Assembly (NCBI GenBank): GCA_947627465.1
Contig: CANQWD010000003.1
Coordinates: forward strand, 1-64,000
Direction of reading: 5' to 3'
DNA: 64,000 nucleotides
From: an uncultured Clostridia bacterium
GTDB taxonomy: Bacteria > Bacillota > Clostridia > Oscillospirales > Ruminococcaceae
Shown one piece after another: positions 9,490 through 18,478 of the stretch (position 1 is its first letter; every line of letters begins with the position of its first letter). The notes under the pieces are model-generated. The model searched no databases. It saw nothing but the letters and a program-made list of their open reading frames with translations, and was not told the DNA's origin. The position numbers and the translations under genes were made by a program.

Positions 9490-11136
9490 TTAAAGTATCG
9501 TCTTTTCGTGCTCGGGAACCGCCACTTCAAGCAAGAACGGCTTGTCCGATTTGATCATCTTCTCTATACCCTCGACCGCTGTTTTCTCGCTGTCGGCGAG
9601 CATGTGAGGAATTCCGTAAGCCTCGGCTATCTTGCAAAAATCGGGGCTGCCGTCAAGCGACACCGCGATAAGGCGGCTGTCGTAGGCTTTTTCCTGAACC
9701 TCGCGCACCATTCCCAAGAAGCGGTTACGGATAACGATTATCTTAATGTTTATGCCATGCTGAATTGCGGTCGCTATCTCGTTCATTTCCATTTGGAACG
9801 ATCCGTCGCCGCACACCGCCACGACTTCAAGCGACGGATCGGCGGTTTTCGCGCCGATAGCTGCGGGCACGGAATAGCCCATTGTCCCCATTCCTCCCGA
9901 GGTGAGGAAACGCCCGTCCTTAAGGGAAATATTCGCCGCAGTCCAAATCTGGTTCTGTCCAACGTCCGCGACAACTACCGAACGCTCCGGCAAGTATTTA
10001 TCCAACGTTTGAATAAACCACTTCGGATTTACATAGCCGTCCGCTTCGGGCTTAGGCTCGGTCTCGGCGCGGTTCTTGTCCAATTCCGCACGCCATTCCG
10101 TATGTGTCAGCGGCTCGTCAAAGCCGTCTACCTGCTCCAGAAGCTGCTCCAGAACCAACGTTATATCGCCGACTATCGGAACGTTCGCTTCAATATTTTT
10201 GCCTATCTCGGCGGGGTCGATATCAATATGCACAACGGTAAAATCCTTGCGGTTCTCCATCGCCGACATCGCCCTGTCGCCCACTCTCGCACCCAACAGG
10301 AACAGCGTATCGCAAGAATTAACCGCGATATTCGCCGCCTTTTTTCCGTGCATACCTATCATTCCGTAGTAGAGCGGGCTGTCGGAGGGCATTGCACCCA
10401 ACCCCATCATAGTGCTTACAACGGGGATATCGTTCTTTTCGGCGAACTCGCGCATAAGCCGCGCACCGTTTCCTGTGAAAAGACCGCCGCCCGCGCAGAT
10501 AAGCGGCTTTTCCGCTTCTTTAAGAGCCGTTATCGCCCGCTTTATCTGATAGCCGTTGCCCTTTGTGCTCGGGCGGTAAGAGCGAATATCAACGGTTTCG
10601 GGATATTCAAAATCTATCTCGGCTTTCTGAACGTCGAACGGCACGTCGATAAGCACCGGACCTCTCCTGCCCGTACCCGCAATATAGAACGCTTTTTTGA
10701 ACACGTCCGCCGTGTCCTGCGGTCTTTTTAATAAGTAGCTGTGCTTTACGAACGGCTCCGCGGAACCCGTGATATCGGCTTCCTGAAACACGTCACGCCC
10801 TATCTGCTCGGAATCGACCTGTCCCGTGATAATGACCATCGGCACAGAGTCCATATAAGCCGTCGCTATCGCAGTGATGAGGTTCAGCGCGCCGGGACCG
10901 CTCGTTGCCACGCAAACCGCGGGTTTTCCCGTAATACGCGCGAAACCGCTTGCCGCGTGTCCCGCGTTAACCTCGTGCCGCACCAAAATATGCCGTATAT
11001 CGGATCTATATAATTCATCGTAAAACGGGCAGATCGCCGCGCCCGGATACCCGAAGATATCCATAATCCCCTCCGCCTTAAGGCACTCGGTCATAGCGCG
11101 CGCAACTGTCATATGTACGCTTGACAAATTCAACAT
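9490..11136 (-). CDS. ilvB: acetolactate synthase large (catalytic) subunit IlvB
   Basis: Thiamine-diphosphate enzyme that condenses two pyruvate, or pyruvate and 2-oxobutyrate, at the entry to branched-chain amino acid synthesis. It has 548 residues. The catalytic Glu is in VRHEVNAGHAASGFAR near residue 54; the ThDP/Mg-binding region CGDGSFQMEMNEIATA is near 445; GLGAMPSDSP belongs to the middle FAD-binding domain. AAGGGA ends only 2 nt before the ATG, so the TTG one codon later could also serve as start. It is the first gene of the operon; its 5' UTR is only about 20 nt, so no T-box or attenuator fits. Confidence 0.97.
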   Translation of the reverse strand: MLNLSSVHMTVARAMTECLKAEGIMDIFGYPGAAICPFYDELYRSDIRHILVRHEVNAGHAASGFARITGKPAVCVATSGPGALNLITAIATAYMDSVPMVIITGQVDSEQIGRDVFQEADITGSAEPFVKHSYLLKRPQDTADVFKKAFYIAGTGRRGPVLIDVPFDVQKAEIDFEYPETVDIRSYRPSTKGNGYQIKRAITALKEAEKPLICAGGGLFTGNGARLMREFAEKNDIPVVSTMMGLGAMPSDSPLYYGMIGMHGKKAANIAVNSCDTLFLLGARVGDRAMSAMENRKDFTVVHIDIDPAEIGKNIEANVPIVGDITLVLEQLLEQVDGFDEPLTHTEWRAELDKNRAETEPKPEADGYVNPKWFIQTLDKYLPERSVVVADVGQNQIWTAANISLKDGRFLTSGGMGTMGYSVPAAIGAKTADPSLEVVAVCGDGSFQMEMNEIATAIQHGINIKIIVIRNRFLGMVREVQEKAYDSRLIAVSLDGSPDFCKIAEAYGIPHMLADSEKTAVEGIEKMIKSDKPFLLEVAVPEHEKTIL

Positions 11137-11162
11137 TCCCTTCTAAATTACTCACACTCTTT

Positions 11163-11191
11163 ATTATAGCAAATTCTTTCGCGCTTGTCAA
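11163..11191 (-). promoter_or_regulatory. consensus promoter of ilvBNC
   Basis: Minus strand TTGACA (11186-11191), 17-bp spacer, TATAAT (11163-11168): a perfect vegetative promoter about 27 bp before the ilvB start codon. Confidence 0.9.
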
Positions 11192-11249
11192 CTATATTTA
11201 GTGGATTTTTCGAGAAATTACACAAAGTGTGCAAAACATCGCCGTAAAT

Positions 11250-11274
11250 CAAAAGGCGCGAAAACTCGCGCCTT
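11250..11274 (-). terminator. terminator of the M23 peptidase gene
   Basis: AAGGCGCG (11253-11260) / CGCGCCTT (11267-11274) stem with a 6-nt loop. On the minus strand TTTT and then GATTT follow, 7 bp after the stop codon. Confidence 0.8.
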
Positions 11275-11280
11275 AAAATA

Positions 11281-12675
11281 TCAATAAGAAACGTAGTTCA
11301 GCGGATTTACCGCAACACCGTACTCACGAACCTCAAAGTGAAGGTGGTTCGCCGTCGACCAGCCCGTAGAGCCGACCTCGCCGATAGCTTCGCCCTTGGA
11401 CACGGTTTGCCCCTCTGAAACATAAATCGCTTGGCAATGCGCGTAAAGCGTTGATATTCCGCCGCCGTGGTCGATAATTATGTAATTTCCGTAACCGCCG
11501 CCGCAGCTATCACGGTAGTTCTTGCCGAAATTGTGCGGGCAAGTGTTGGAGACGGAAATTACCGTGCCGGACGCAGCCGCGTAAATGCTTGCACCGCCTA
11601 TACCGCTGTCGCCGATATCTATACCGCGGTGCATTCCGTTGCGCCAAGGGTCGTATCCGAAGTATGTGGATATGTATGTGTAGTTCGTCGAAACAGGCCA
11701 CATCAAGCCGTCGCCGCTGTAATCGGGGCGCTGCGTCACATCTTCATCGCTGTTTGCCGCCGCTTCCTGAGCCTGTCTGATAAGCTCCTCAATCTTCTCG
11801 TTGATAGCGTCCGCCTCGGCCTGCGCCGCCGCTATATCACTTTCGAGAGCGCTTACCTTTTCTTTCATTGCCTCGTTATCCGCCGCAAGACCGTAAAGAT
11901 AATCTTTCTTCTCCTGAGCGGTGTTCTGGAGACTTTCCTTTTCGCTCTGCAAATTTGCCGCTTCCGTTTCATAGCTTTCTTTTTGGCTTTGAAGCGAAGC
12001 TTTTTCGGTCTCAAGGTTTTCGATCTCGGTGTTGAGATCGTCTATCAAGCCCTCCTGCTTTGTGATGGAATCCTTAAGCTCCATCATAAAATCGTAATTC
12101 TGATTACCGATATTGTTTACAACGCTGGAATAAACGAAATATTCGTACCAGTCGTCCGAACCGTTCAGCACGGGTATCTGCGACGACGCGTTGTTCATAT
12201 ACATATATCTCGCGAGCTTTCCGAAGCGCTCGAGGTTTTTCTTGTTTTCCTCTTGCAGCTTGCCTATCTCGTCTTTTTTGCCCTCGATCTCGGTCTCCTT
12301 ATCGGCGATCGTCTGCTCCACATTACAGATATCGATAAGTTTTTGGTCGATATCCTCCTGTTTTGCGGTAATAAGTTCACCGCAAATCTGTATCTCGTTA
12401 TTTACGCCATCGATCTGCTTGTTGACAAGATCCATGGCATGCTCATTACTGCTGATATCATCGTCCAGACCCTCGATCTCAGCCTGACGCTCCTCGTTTT
12501 CCTGTTGTATCTCCTTAGCCTTGTCCTCCAACTCGGAAATGCTCGAAGCTCCCGCCGCTTTAATATGAAGCGTGCAGTCGCCCGCATAGAACATAACCGC
12601 GGAAGCGCACACTAAACCCGCGCACAGTTTTCCCCAAAACGGCACGCCTTTTCTGTATGATTTTACGATCCCCAT
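11281..12675 (-). CDS. secreted coiled-coil M23 peptidase (murein hydrolase activator-like)
   Basis: Exported protein of 464 residues. The first 45 residues are a basic and hydrophobic signal region (KLCAGLVCASAVMFYAGDC). Residues 50-320 are a long Glu/Lys/Gln-rich coiled coil, as in EnvC/PcsB-type proteins. The C-terminal 125 residues are an M23 (LytM) domain with HRGIDIGD and HLHFEV, so its zinc ligands are present and it may cut peptidoglycan itself. Such proteins often work with FtsEX, which is not nearby. I chose the ATG at 12675 (AAAGGCGG 10 nt upstream) rather than the GTG at 12699. Confidence 0.88.
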   Translation of the reverse strand: MGIVKSYRKGVPFWGKLCAGLVCASAVMFYAGDCTLHIKAAGASSISELEDKAKEIQQENEERQAEIEGLDDDISSNEHAMDLVNKQIDGVNNEIQICGELITAKQEDIDQKLIDICNVEQTIADKETEIEGKKDEIGKLQEENKKNLERFGKLARYMYMNNASSQIPVLNGSDDWYEYFVYSSVVNNIGNQNYDFMMELKDSITKQEGLIDDLNTEIENLETEKASLQSQKESYETEAANLQSEKESLQNTAQEKKDYLYGLAADNEAMKEKVSALESDIAAAQAEADAINEKIEELIRQAQEAAANSDEDVTQRPDYSGDGLMWPVSTNYTYISTYFGYDPWRNGMHRGIDIGDSGIGGASIYAAASGTVISVSNTCPHNFGKNYRDSCGGGYGNYIIIDHGGGISTLYAHCQAIYVSEGQTVSKGEAIGEVGSTGWSTANHLHFEVREYGVAVNPLNYVSY

Positions 12676-12766
12676 ATTTACAAAACCGCCTTTCTCCACA
12701 TCATGCCATTTCTTCTATTAAATACGGCACTAAATTCCCCGCGCCGCACTTCCCTATATACTATAT

Positions 12767-12795
12767 ATTATAACTCTTTACTCTCGGCTTGTCAA
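12767..12795 (-). promoter_or_regulatory. consensus promoter of the M23 peptidase gene
   Basis: Minus strand TTGACA (12790-12795), 17-bp spacer, TATAAT (12767-12772). Confidence 0.88.
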
Positions 12796-12913
12796 GAGGG
12801 CAATGAATCTTTTTGCTGAAAATTGTATGAAAATGGGGCTATAATATGACGAATTGCTTTTCAAGCGCACGTCAAAAAACGGCGCGCTACGTGCTCAGTG
12901 CAGACCGTCGATA

Positions 12914-13153
12914 TCAAAACAGCTTTAAAAACTCAAATATATTATCGGTAACGCATATATTTTGAGAGTTAAAATAGTATTCCACCTCCCTGCCGCAGCC
13001 CGACCATGTATAAGTCTCGTAGCCGGCGTATTTTCCGTAACACACCGCGTGTGAGCTTGGAACGCCGAACGTCTGTAAAAAAAGCCACAAATGCTGTCCG
13101 CGCAGATCGGGCACACTATTTTTTAATTCAACGACATCAAGTTCTTTTGACAT
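12914..13153 (-). CDS. 79-residue protein of unknown function, divergent from an Xre repressor
   Basis: I do not recognise this small protein. It has no membrane segment or signal; it is rich in aromatic residues in its second half (GYETYTWSGCGREVEYYF) and has three Cys. The ATG at 13153 follows GAGGAAG by 6 nt; an upstream start 57 nt earlier would run into the promoter. The gene is transcribed from a good promoter (13197-13225) whose spacer is filled by one arm of a 17-bp palindrome, and the neighbouring gene reading the other way encodes an Xre repressor. The arrangement suggests that this is the repressor's controlled partner. Confidence 0.65.
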   Translation of the reverse strand: MSKELDVVELKNSVPDLRGQHLWLFLQTFGVPSSHAVCYGKYAGYETYTWSGCGREVEYYFNSQNICVTDNIFEFLKLF

Positions 13154-13196
13154 AATATTCTTCCTCACAATTCCAAAATTTTTATCGGTTGTTTCT

Positions 13197-13225
13197 ATTA
13201 TAATACCCAAAACGCAATTTGTAAA
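13197..13225 (-). promoter_or_regulatory. promoter of the 79-residue gene, overlapped by an operator arm
   Basis: Minus strand TTTACA (13220-13225), 17-bp spacer, TATAAT (13197-13202). The arm at 13201-13217 occupies nearly the whole spacer, so a bound repressor would block RNA polymerase. Confidence 0.75.
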
Positions 13226-13270
13226 TAATGTATATTTGCGTTTTGGGTATTAATAAAGCAATAATACCCA
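13201..13270. promoter_or_regulatory. operator region: 17-bp perfect inverted repeat plus a third half-site
   Basis: TAATACCCAAAACGCAA (13201-13217) is repeated as a perfect reverse complement at 13236-13252, 18 bp apart. A third copy of the outer half TAATACCCA stands at 13262-13270, next to a weak promoter (-10 TACAAT at 13280-13285) for the Xre gene. I infer binding by the adjacent Xre protein and control of both genes. Confidence 0.75.
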
Positions 13271-13303
13271 TTTCTCGTATACAATAAATAAGGGGTGATA
13301 AAT

Positions 13304-13621
13304 ATGGAATTTGGCAAGAAATTACGAATGATATTGGAATTTGAAGGCATACAGCAAAAGGAATTTGCCAATATAATTAATGTTCATCCGTCTACCCTAA
13401 GCGGGTATATAAATGAAGGAAAGCAGCCCGACTTTGAATTGGTCAAGACCATTGCCACCGCTCTCGGAGTTTCGACGGACTATCTTCTTGACTACACCAA
13501 TGTTTCGCAAGAACCGCCGCTGTCCACTCAAGAACTTGTGATATTGACAAAATTCCGCAAGCTGTCAAAAGAAAAACAAGACCTATTGATTTCGCTTATC
13601 GAAATGCTCTCCGAAAAGTGA
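13304..13621 (+). CDS. Xre-family repressor, 105 residues
   Basis: Cro/CI-type regulator. The N-terminal HTH (residues 5-65) has EFANIINVHPSTLSGYINEGKQPDFELVKTIA, split here as helices 2-4; GVSTDYLLDYT marks the end of the HTH domain. The C-terminal 35 residues are helical and charged (KFRKLSKEKQDLLISLIEML) and may mediate dimerisation. The ATG at 13304 follows GGGGTG by 6 nt. It is divergent from the 79-residue gene across a palindromic operator, so autoregulation is likely. A lone pair of this kind could be a remnant of a mobile element or a small genetic switch; no integrase is present. Confidence 0.88.
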   Translation: MEFGKKLRMILEFEGIQQKEFANIINVHPSTLSGYINEGKQPDFELVKTIATALGVSTDYLLDYTNVSQEPPLSTQELVILTKFRKLSKEKQDLLISLIEMLSEK

Positions 13622-13639
13622 AGCAAAAATTTTTTTTCG

Positions 13640-13742
13640 TTTCATTTGAAAAAGTCGATTTGAGCATTTTTTGTAGATATTCAACAAAATATATATAATT
13701 TTTTATAGATACTCCACAAAATTGCATATTTCACTTGAAAAA
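13640..13742 (+). repeat. nested duplicated boxes upstream of gdhA
   Basis: Two 24-bp direct repeats, at 13667-13690 and 13699-13722, share TAGATA-T/C-TC-A/C-ACAAAAT after a T run and are 32 bp apart start to start, about three helical turns. They are flanked by two copies of TTTCAYTTGAAAAA at 13640-13653 and 13729-13742. All lie upstream of the gdhA -35 box, where an activator would bind. Their function is unknown. Confidence 0.55.
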
Positions 13743-13756
13743 AATAAAAAAATTTC

Positions 13757-13785
13757 TTGCAAAAATCGCAGCAATAGTGTATAAT
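13757..13785 (+). promoter_or_regulatory. promoter of gdhA
   Basis: TTGCAA (13757-13762), 17-bp spacer, TATAAT (13780-13785); 59 bp before the start codon. Confidence 0.8.
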
Positions 13786-13829
13786 TTTAAATGTAGGTAA
13801 TTTTTTGCTTATAATTCAATTTTTTGTAG

Positions 13830-15197
<1,368 letters not shown>

Positions 15198-15198
15198 T

Positions 15199-15231
15199 CA
15201 ATTGACGATGTACAATTGAAAATTTACAATT
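15199..15231. repeat. short CAATTGAC/ACAATTG-type repeat cluster
   Basis: Directly after the gdhA stop: CAATTGAC, TACAATTG and TTTACAATT spaced about 10 bp apart, in both orientations. A similar cluster with the core CAGTTGACAGTT occurs at 26471-26554. Confidence 0.45.
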
Positions 15232-15233
15232 CG

Positions 15234-15260
15234 GCGGTGAGCGAACACTCACCGCTTTTT
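15234..15260 (+). terminator. terminator of gdhA
   Basis: GCGGTGAG (15234-15241), loop CGAACA, CTCACCGC (15248-15255), then TTTTT. Confidence 0.9.
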
Positions 15261-15398
15261 CATTTAATTTCTCTCGAAAACACTTGCTTCTCTAAAATAT
15301 TAGAGAGCCGATGAAACCGTGCTTTGAAAAACAAAATACAATTTAATCAGCTCTTCCTTAAAATGCATAATAATCTTGTTCATGGATTACGATATTAT

Positions 15399-16169
15399 TT
15401 ATATGTGATTTTTGATCTTGTTTAACGCGCCCTTTTCCAAACGCGAAACCTGCGCTTGACTTATCCCGATCTCCTTAGCGACCTCTACCTGCGTTTTACC
15501 TCGGAAAAACCGCAAATCGAGAATTCTCTTTTCGCGATTGCCAAGTCCCGCTATCGCTTCTTTCAGCGAGATCTCGTTGAGCCAATTCATATCGTCGTTA
15601 TGATCTCCGAGCTGATCCAAAACGTAAATAGTATCTCCCGATTCGGAAAACACAGGCTCGTACAGCGAAATAGGTTCGCTTATGGCTTCAAGAGCAACCA
15701 CTACATCCTGACGCGGCACGCCGAGATCTTTCGCTATCTCCTCTACCTTTGGCTCGCTGCCCTTTTCCGCCGTCAGCCGTTCACGCGACTGCATTGCGCG
15801 GTACGCCAAATCGCGCATTGAACGGCTGACGCGCACAGGGGCATTATCACGAAGATATCGGCGAAGTTCGCCCATAATCATAGGTACGGCATACGTGGAA
15901 AACCGCACATTTTGAGATATATCAAAGTTATCTATTGCCTTGATAAGCCCGATACAGCCGACCTGAAACAAATCGTCGGCGCGCTCTCCCCTACCCATAA
16001 AACGCTGTATAACGCTTAAAACGAGCCGCAAGTTTCCGCGTATAAGTTCGTCGCGCGCCTGCATATCTCCGTCCTTTACGCGCTTGAGCAGTTCGGTTTT
16101 CTCCGATTCCTTAAGGACTTTTAAATTTGCCGTGTTCACTCCCGCAATTTCAACTTTATTGTAAAACAT
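15399..16169 (-). CDS. sigG: forespore-specific RNA polymerase sigma factor SigG
   Basis: Late forespore sigma factor that drives genes for spore DNA protection, germinant receptors and cortex. It has 256 residues. The N-terminus YNKVEIAGVNTANLKVL is the SigG signature; region 2 has DDLFQVGCIGLIKAIDNFD and FSTYAVPMIMGELRRYLRD; region 4 has GKTQVEVAKEIGISQAQVSRLEK. The ATG at 16169 follows GGAGG by 8 nt; the upstream TTG at 16187 lies before that site. In relatives sigG follows sigE, but here it is alone. A candidate SigF/SigG-type promoter lies upstream. Its presence supports an endospore-forming host. Confidence 0.95.
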   Translation of the reverse strand: MFYNKVEIAGVNTANLKVLKESEKTELLKRVKDGDMQARDELIRGNLRLVLSVIQRFMGRGERADDLFQVGCIGLIKAIDNFDISQNVRFSTYAVPMIMGELRRYLRDNAPVRVSRSMRDLAYRAMQSRERLTAEKGSEPKVEEIAKDLGVPRQDVVVALEAISEPISLYEPVFSESGDTIYVLDQLGDHNDDMNWLNEISLKEAIAGLGNREKRILDLRFFRGKTQVEVAKEIGISQAQVSRLEKGALNKIKNHI

Positions 16170-16201
16170 TCTCCCGACCTCCGACAACTTTTTTCTGAAA
16201 A

Positions 16202-16231
16202 TATTATTGTCTGAAAACGAGAACGTTATTC
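16202..16231 (-). promoter_or_regulatory. candidate forespore (SigF/SigG-type) promoter of sigG
   Basis: Minus strand GAATA (16227-16231), 18-bp spacer, AATAATA (16202-16208). The known forespore consensus is about GHATR-N18-CATWHTA, so only the first base of the -10 differs. SigF transcription and SigG autoregulation of this gene are established in Bacillus. Confidence 0.5.
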
Positions 16232-16301
16232 TATAAAAAATGGGTTAGGAAATTTTTAACAAAAAACGCCGACGCTGCTTATTTTGTACGGCATTTTCAT
16301 A

Positions 16302-16333
16302 ACAAAACACTCCCCGAAGCAAATCGGGGAGTG
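16302..16333 (-). terminator. terminator of the 91-residue gene
   Basis: CACTCCCCGA (16308-16317) / TCGGGGAGTG (16324-16333) with a 6-nt loop; TTTTGTT follows on the minus strand. Confidence 0.85.
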
Positions 16334-16349
16334 AAATTTTATAAAACGA

Positions 16350-16625
16350 TCAACCGAACAGCGTTTCGGTAAGCCAAACATGCGCGGTATCAAGAGCCTC
16401 GTAAAAACCGATAAACTCGCCTTTACGAGCCTTATCAGCGTCTGTGAGATTTTTGGGCATAAGCTGCACCATGATCTTATTTGGAACGTCCGCGTCCGCG
16501 ATCTTCTTCGAGTCTTTAATCGTCAGCTTTGCCGCGAAAGCGTCGCCGCTGCTGCCGTAAAATATCGTGCTGCCGCTTCTGATGAGCGGAAAACCTCTGT
16601 AATACAACAATTTTTCGTCTGCCAT
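16350..16625 (-). CDS. small conserved-looking protein, 91 residues, unknown function
   Basis: A soluble 91-residue protein without Cys that I cannot assign. It opens MADEKLLYYRGFPLIRSG and looks like a small beta-rich domain (GSTIFYGSSGDAFAAKLTI) followed by helices. AGGAGG stands 5 nt before the ATG and a clear terminator follows the stop, so it is a real single-gene unit. It lies between sigG and the DUF4340/ABC operon, with one of the two 178-bp repeat elements about 160 bp upstream. Confidence 0.7.
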   Translation of the reverse strand: MADEKLLYYRGFPLIRSGSTIFYGSSGDAFAAKLTIKDSKKIADADVPNKIMVQLMPKNLTDADKARKGEFIGFYEALDTAHVWLTETLFG

Positions 16626-16785
16626 AATAACCTCCTGTTCTGCCCCGCGTTAAGGGAAACATTCGCAGAGCACGGGGACTTTGCAAATGTCTTTATACTC
16701 CCCACTACGGCAAAACACACAAAATTTCTGCCTGACATTCTTTGCACATTTTGCTGTAGCGGCGAGTATATAATTAAAATAATTC

Positions 16786-16963
16786 TAAGGCAACACCGCA
16801 CAATTATTGCTGTCCGATTGCACAGTCAGATTTTTCGTCAGATTGTACAATGAGGACGAAGCAAGGCTGACGCCTTGCGAGGACGAATTGTGCAATATGA
16901 CGGAAAATATGCAAGCAAGCGAGCGGCAAAGGCGTTAGCCGGTAATTGCGCGGTGTTGCCCTA
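16786..16963 (-). repeat. 178-bp long-hairpin inverted-repeat element, copy 1
   Basis: The ends TAAGGCAACACCGCACAATTA and its near-complement at 16943-16963 pair over about 20 bp. Inside, 16830-16851 pairs with 16887-16908 (22 positions, one mismatch, two G-U), and an apical hairpin GCAAGGC-TGAC-GCCTTGC lies at 16861-16878. A side hairpin GGC-GTTA-GCC is at 16931-16940. Copy 2 (54420-54597) has the same length in opposite orientation and about 74% identity. The element ends 3 bp after the stop of the DUF4340 gene (minus-strand sense). The rest of the gap 16626-16785 shows nothing I can name. MITE-like, or a structured RNA; no transposase is in the window. Confidence 0.85.
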
Positions 16964-16966
16964 AAC

Positions 16967-18478
16967 CTACCAATCGGATTTGATCTCGCCGCCGTTTATA
17001 AGCGACTTAACGTTCTCTTGCAGCCGCTCCGCGTAAACCGCGCGAACCTTGAAAACAGTCTTGCCGTTCAACGAAACGACGCATTTTCTGTCGTCGCTTT
17101 CATAATACGAAAGAGTGTCGCTGCCATCGCCGTTCTTATAATTGAACGTGACGGACACGGCAAGCTCGCCGTCGGCTTCTACGCTGTAAAACTCCTCGCC
17201 TACCGCTCCAATAAGCGTTTCGTAAAAATCGCGGAACTTGTCTCCGTCAAGCTGCTTGCCGTCATAGGAAAACGTTTTGTCGTCGCCGTCAATATCAAAT
17301 TTGAATTCGCCCTCGGGTACTTTTATCTCAACGCTTTCACATGAATAAATATACGGCGACAGCGGTCTTTCGGAAATAATATCTTCGACTTTAAACGTGA
17401 CCCACGGCGCGTTTTCCAGCGCTATCAAATAGATACCGGGCACGCCTTTAATCGCCGCGTAATAGCCTTTCAATGTCGAAAAACCTACGCTTTCTCCCGA
17501 AACGGCGCTGTCCTCGCGAACCTCGTTTCCGATAAGCAGATGATATTCTTTATTGCCATACTTAAATTCCACTTCCGTCCGCGGCTTGTCAAGACCGCAT
17601 TTTTCCATATTCGAGACGGTCTGCTGAAGAAACTCACAGCCGCTGACAGTCAAGCCGTATACGCCGTTAACTATCTCACTGCCCTTTGTCACATCGACTT
17701 CGGCGGTAACGGGAGAAACAAATCTGTGTGTATTGAACGTCGTGACCTCATCTTCGCCGCTTGTCTGAGGCTCCTCTCTTTGGATTTGCCGAATTTCAAC
17801 AGGCGTTTCAAGATCCTCGCGCGTTATCTTCAAATACTCCAAGTCGTTCGTTTCATCCGTGCCGCGCGTTTCGGTAAGCGTAAGCTGCGCAAATTGCCTA
17901 ACGTCAGACTGAGTTGCCGCGATTGCGTAGTAATTCACCAGCTGAACCGTTTTTTCATCATCGGCGCGGTAATAAACGCTCGACTCGTCGGCGGGATTTT
18001 TTATACCGAACTGCATTTTTATCTCCGAGCCGTCCTCAAATTTCAACAACGCAGTAGACGTAGGCTTATCCAAGCCGTATTTTTTCAGATCCTCCGCGTT
18101 TTCCTCAACCAAGCTTTTTTGCGGCAGACTCGTAAGATTGGAAATGAAATTTTTTACCGTGCTGTCGCTTTGCGGCACGCCTAAAAGCTCCTCGCTCGTC
18201 CAATAGTACTCCTCCGTTGAGGAACTGTCGCCGCTCGCTTCGACCGTGCGCGTTTGACGCGTAAACGTAAATGAACCCTCGGAGTTTTCCACCTTTACTG
18301 ATAGCACCGTTTCGGCTTGTTTATCAAGAACATACGCGTTTACTCCGCTTGAACTTTCTTCGCCGCTCACAACAGAAGCGTCGACGCTCGGCTTGGTGAG
18401 CAGCAAAAACGCCAGAACTCCGCCGAGCGCGAGAAAAACCGCCGCCGCGACGATCAGCATTTTAACGTATTTGCTCAT
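16967..18478 (-). CDS. DUF4340 membrane-anchored extracytoplasmic protein
   Basis: Protein of 503 residues with one N-terminal membrane anchor (MLIVAAAVFLALGGVLAFLL) and a long exported part made of repeated beta-rich DUF4340 units; LKKYGLDKPTSTALLKFEDG and MEKCGLDKPRTEVEFKYGN are two copies of the recurring motif. The family's biochemical role is not known. It begins at one of two adjacent ATGs (18481 or 18478) that overlap the stop of the GldG-like gene, 5 or 8 nt after GGAGG. With the three genes upstream it forms an ABC exporter-like operon, probably as an accessory protein outside the membrane. Confidence 0.85.
   Translation of the reverse strand: MSKYVKMLIVAAAVFLALGGVLAFLLLTKPSVDASVVSGEESSSGVNAYVLDKQAETVLSVKVENSEGSFTFTRQTRTVEASGDSSSTEEYYWTSEELLGVPQSDSTVKNFISNLTSLPQKSLVEENAEDLKKYGLDKPTSTALLKFEDGSEIKMQFGIKNPADESSVYYRADDEKTVQLVNYYAIAATQSDVRQFAQLTLTETRGTDETNDLEYLKITREDLETPVEIRQIQREEPQTSGEDEVTTFNTHRFVSPVTAEVDVTKGSEIVNGVYGLTVSGCEFLQQTVSNMEKCGLDKPRTEVEFKYGNKEYHLLIGNEVREDSAVSGESVGFSTLKGYYAAIKGVPGIYLIALENAPWVTFKVEDIISERPLSPYIYSCESVEIKVPEGEFKFDIDGDDKTFSYDGKQLDGDKFRDFYETLIGAVGEEFYSVEADGELAVSVTFNYKNGDGSDTLSYYESDDRKCVVSLNGKTVFKVRAVYAERLQENVKSLINGGEIKSDW

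Noticed and set aside
9508-10731. 407-codon open frame on the plus strand, opposite ilvB
   Set aside because: Antisense shadow of a clear enzyme; translation is rich in Arg, His and Tyr without motif.
11137-11280. Possible T-box or peptide-leader attenuator before ilvB
   Set aside because: The consensus promoter leaves only about 20 nt of leader; no T-box motif or Leu/Val/Ile codon run is present.
11467-12615. 382-codon open frame on the plus strand, opposite the M23 peptidase gene
   Set aside because: Shadow of the coiled-coil codons; hydrophobic look is an artefact of Glu/Lys codons read in reverse.
16786-16963. tRNA-like or CRISPR-like reading of the hairpin element
   Set aside because: There is no CCA-end cloverleaf and no regularly spaced short repeats; the two copies are 38 kb apart.
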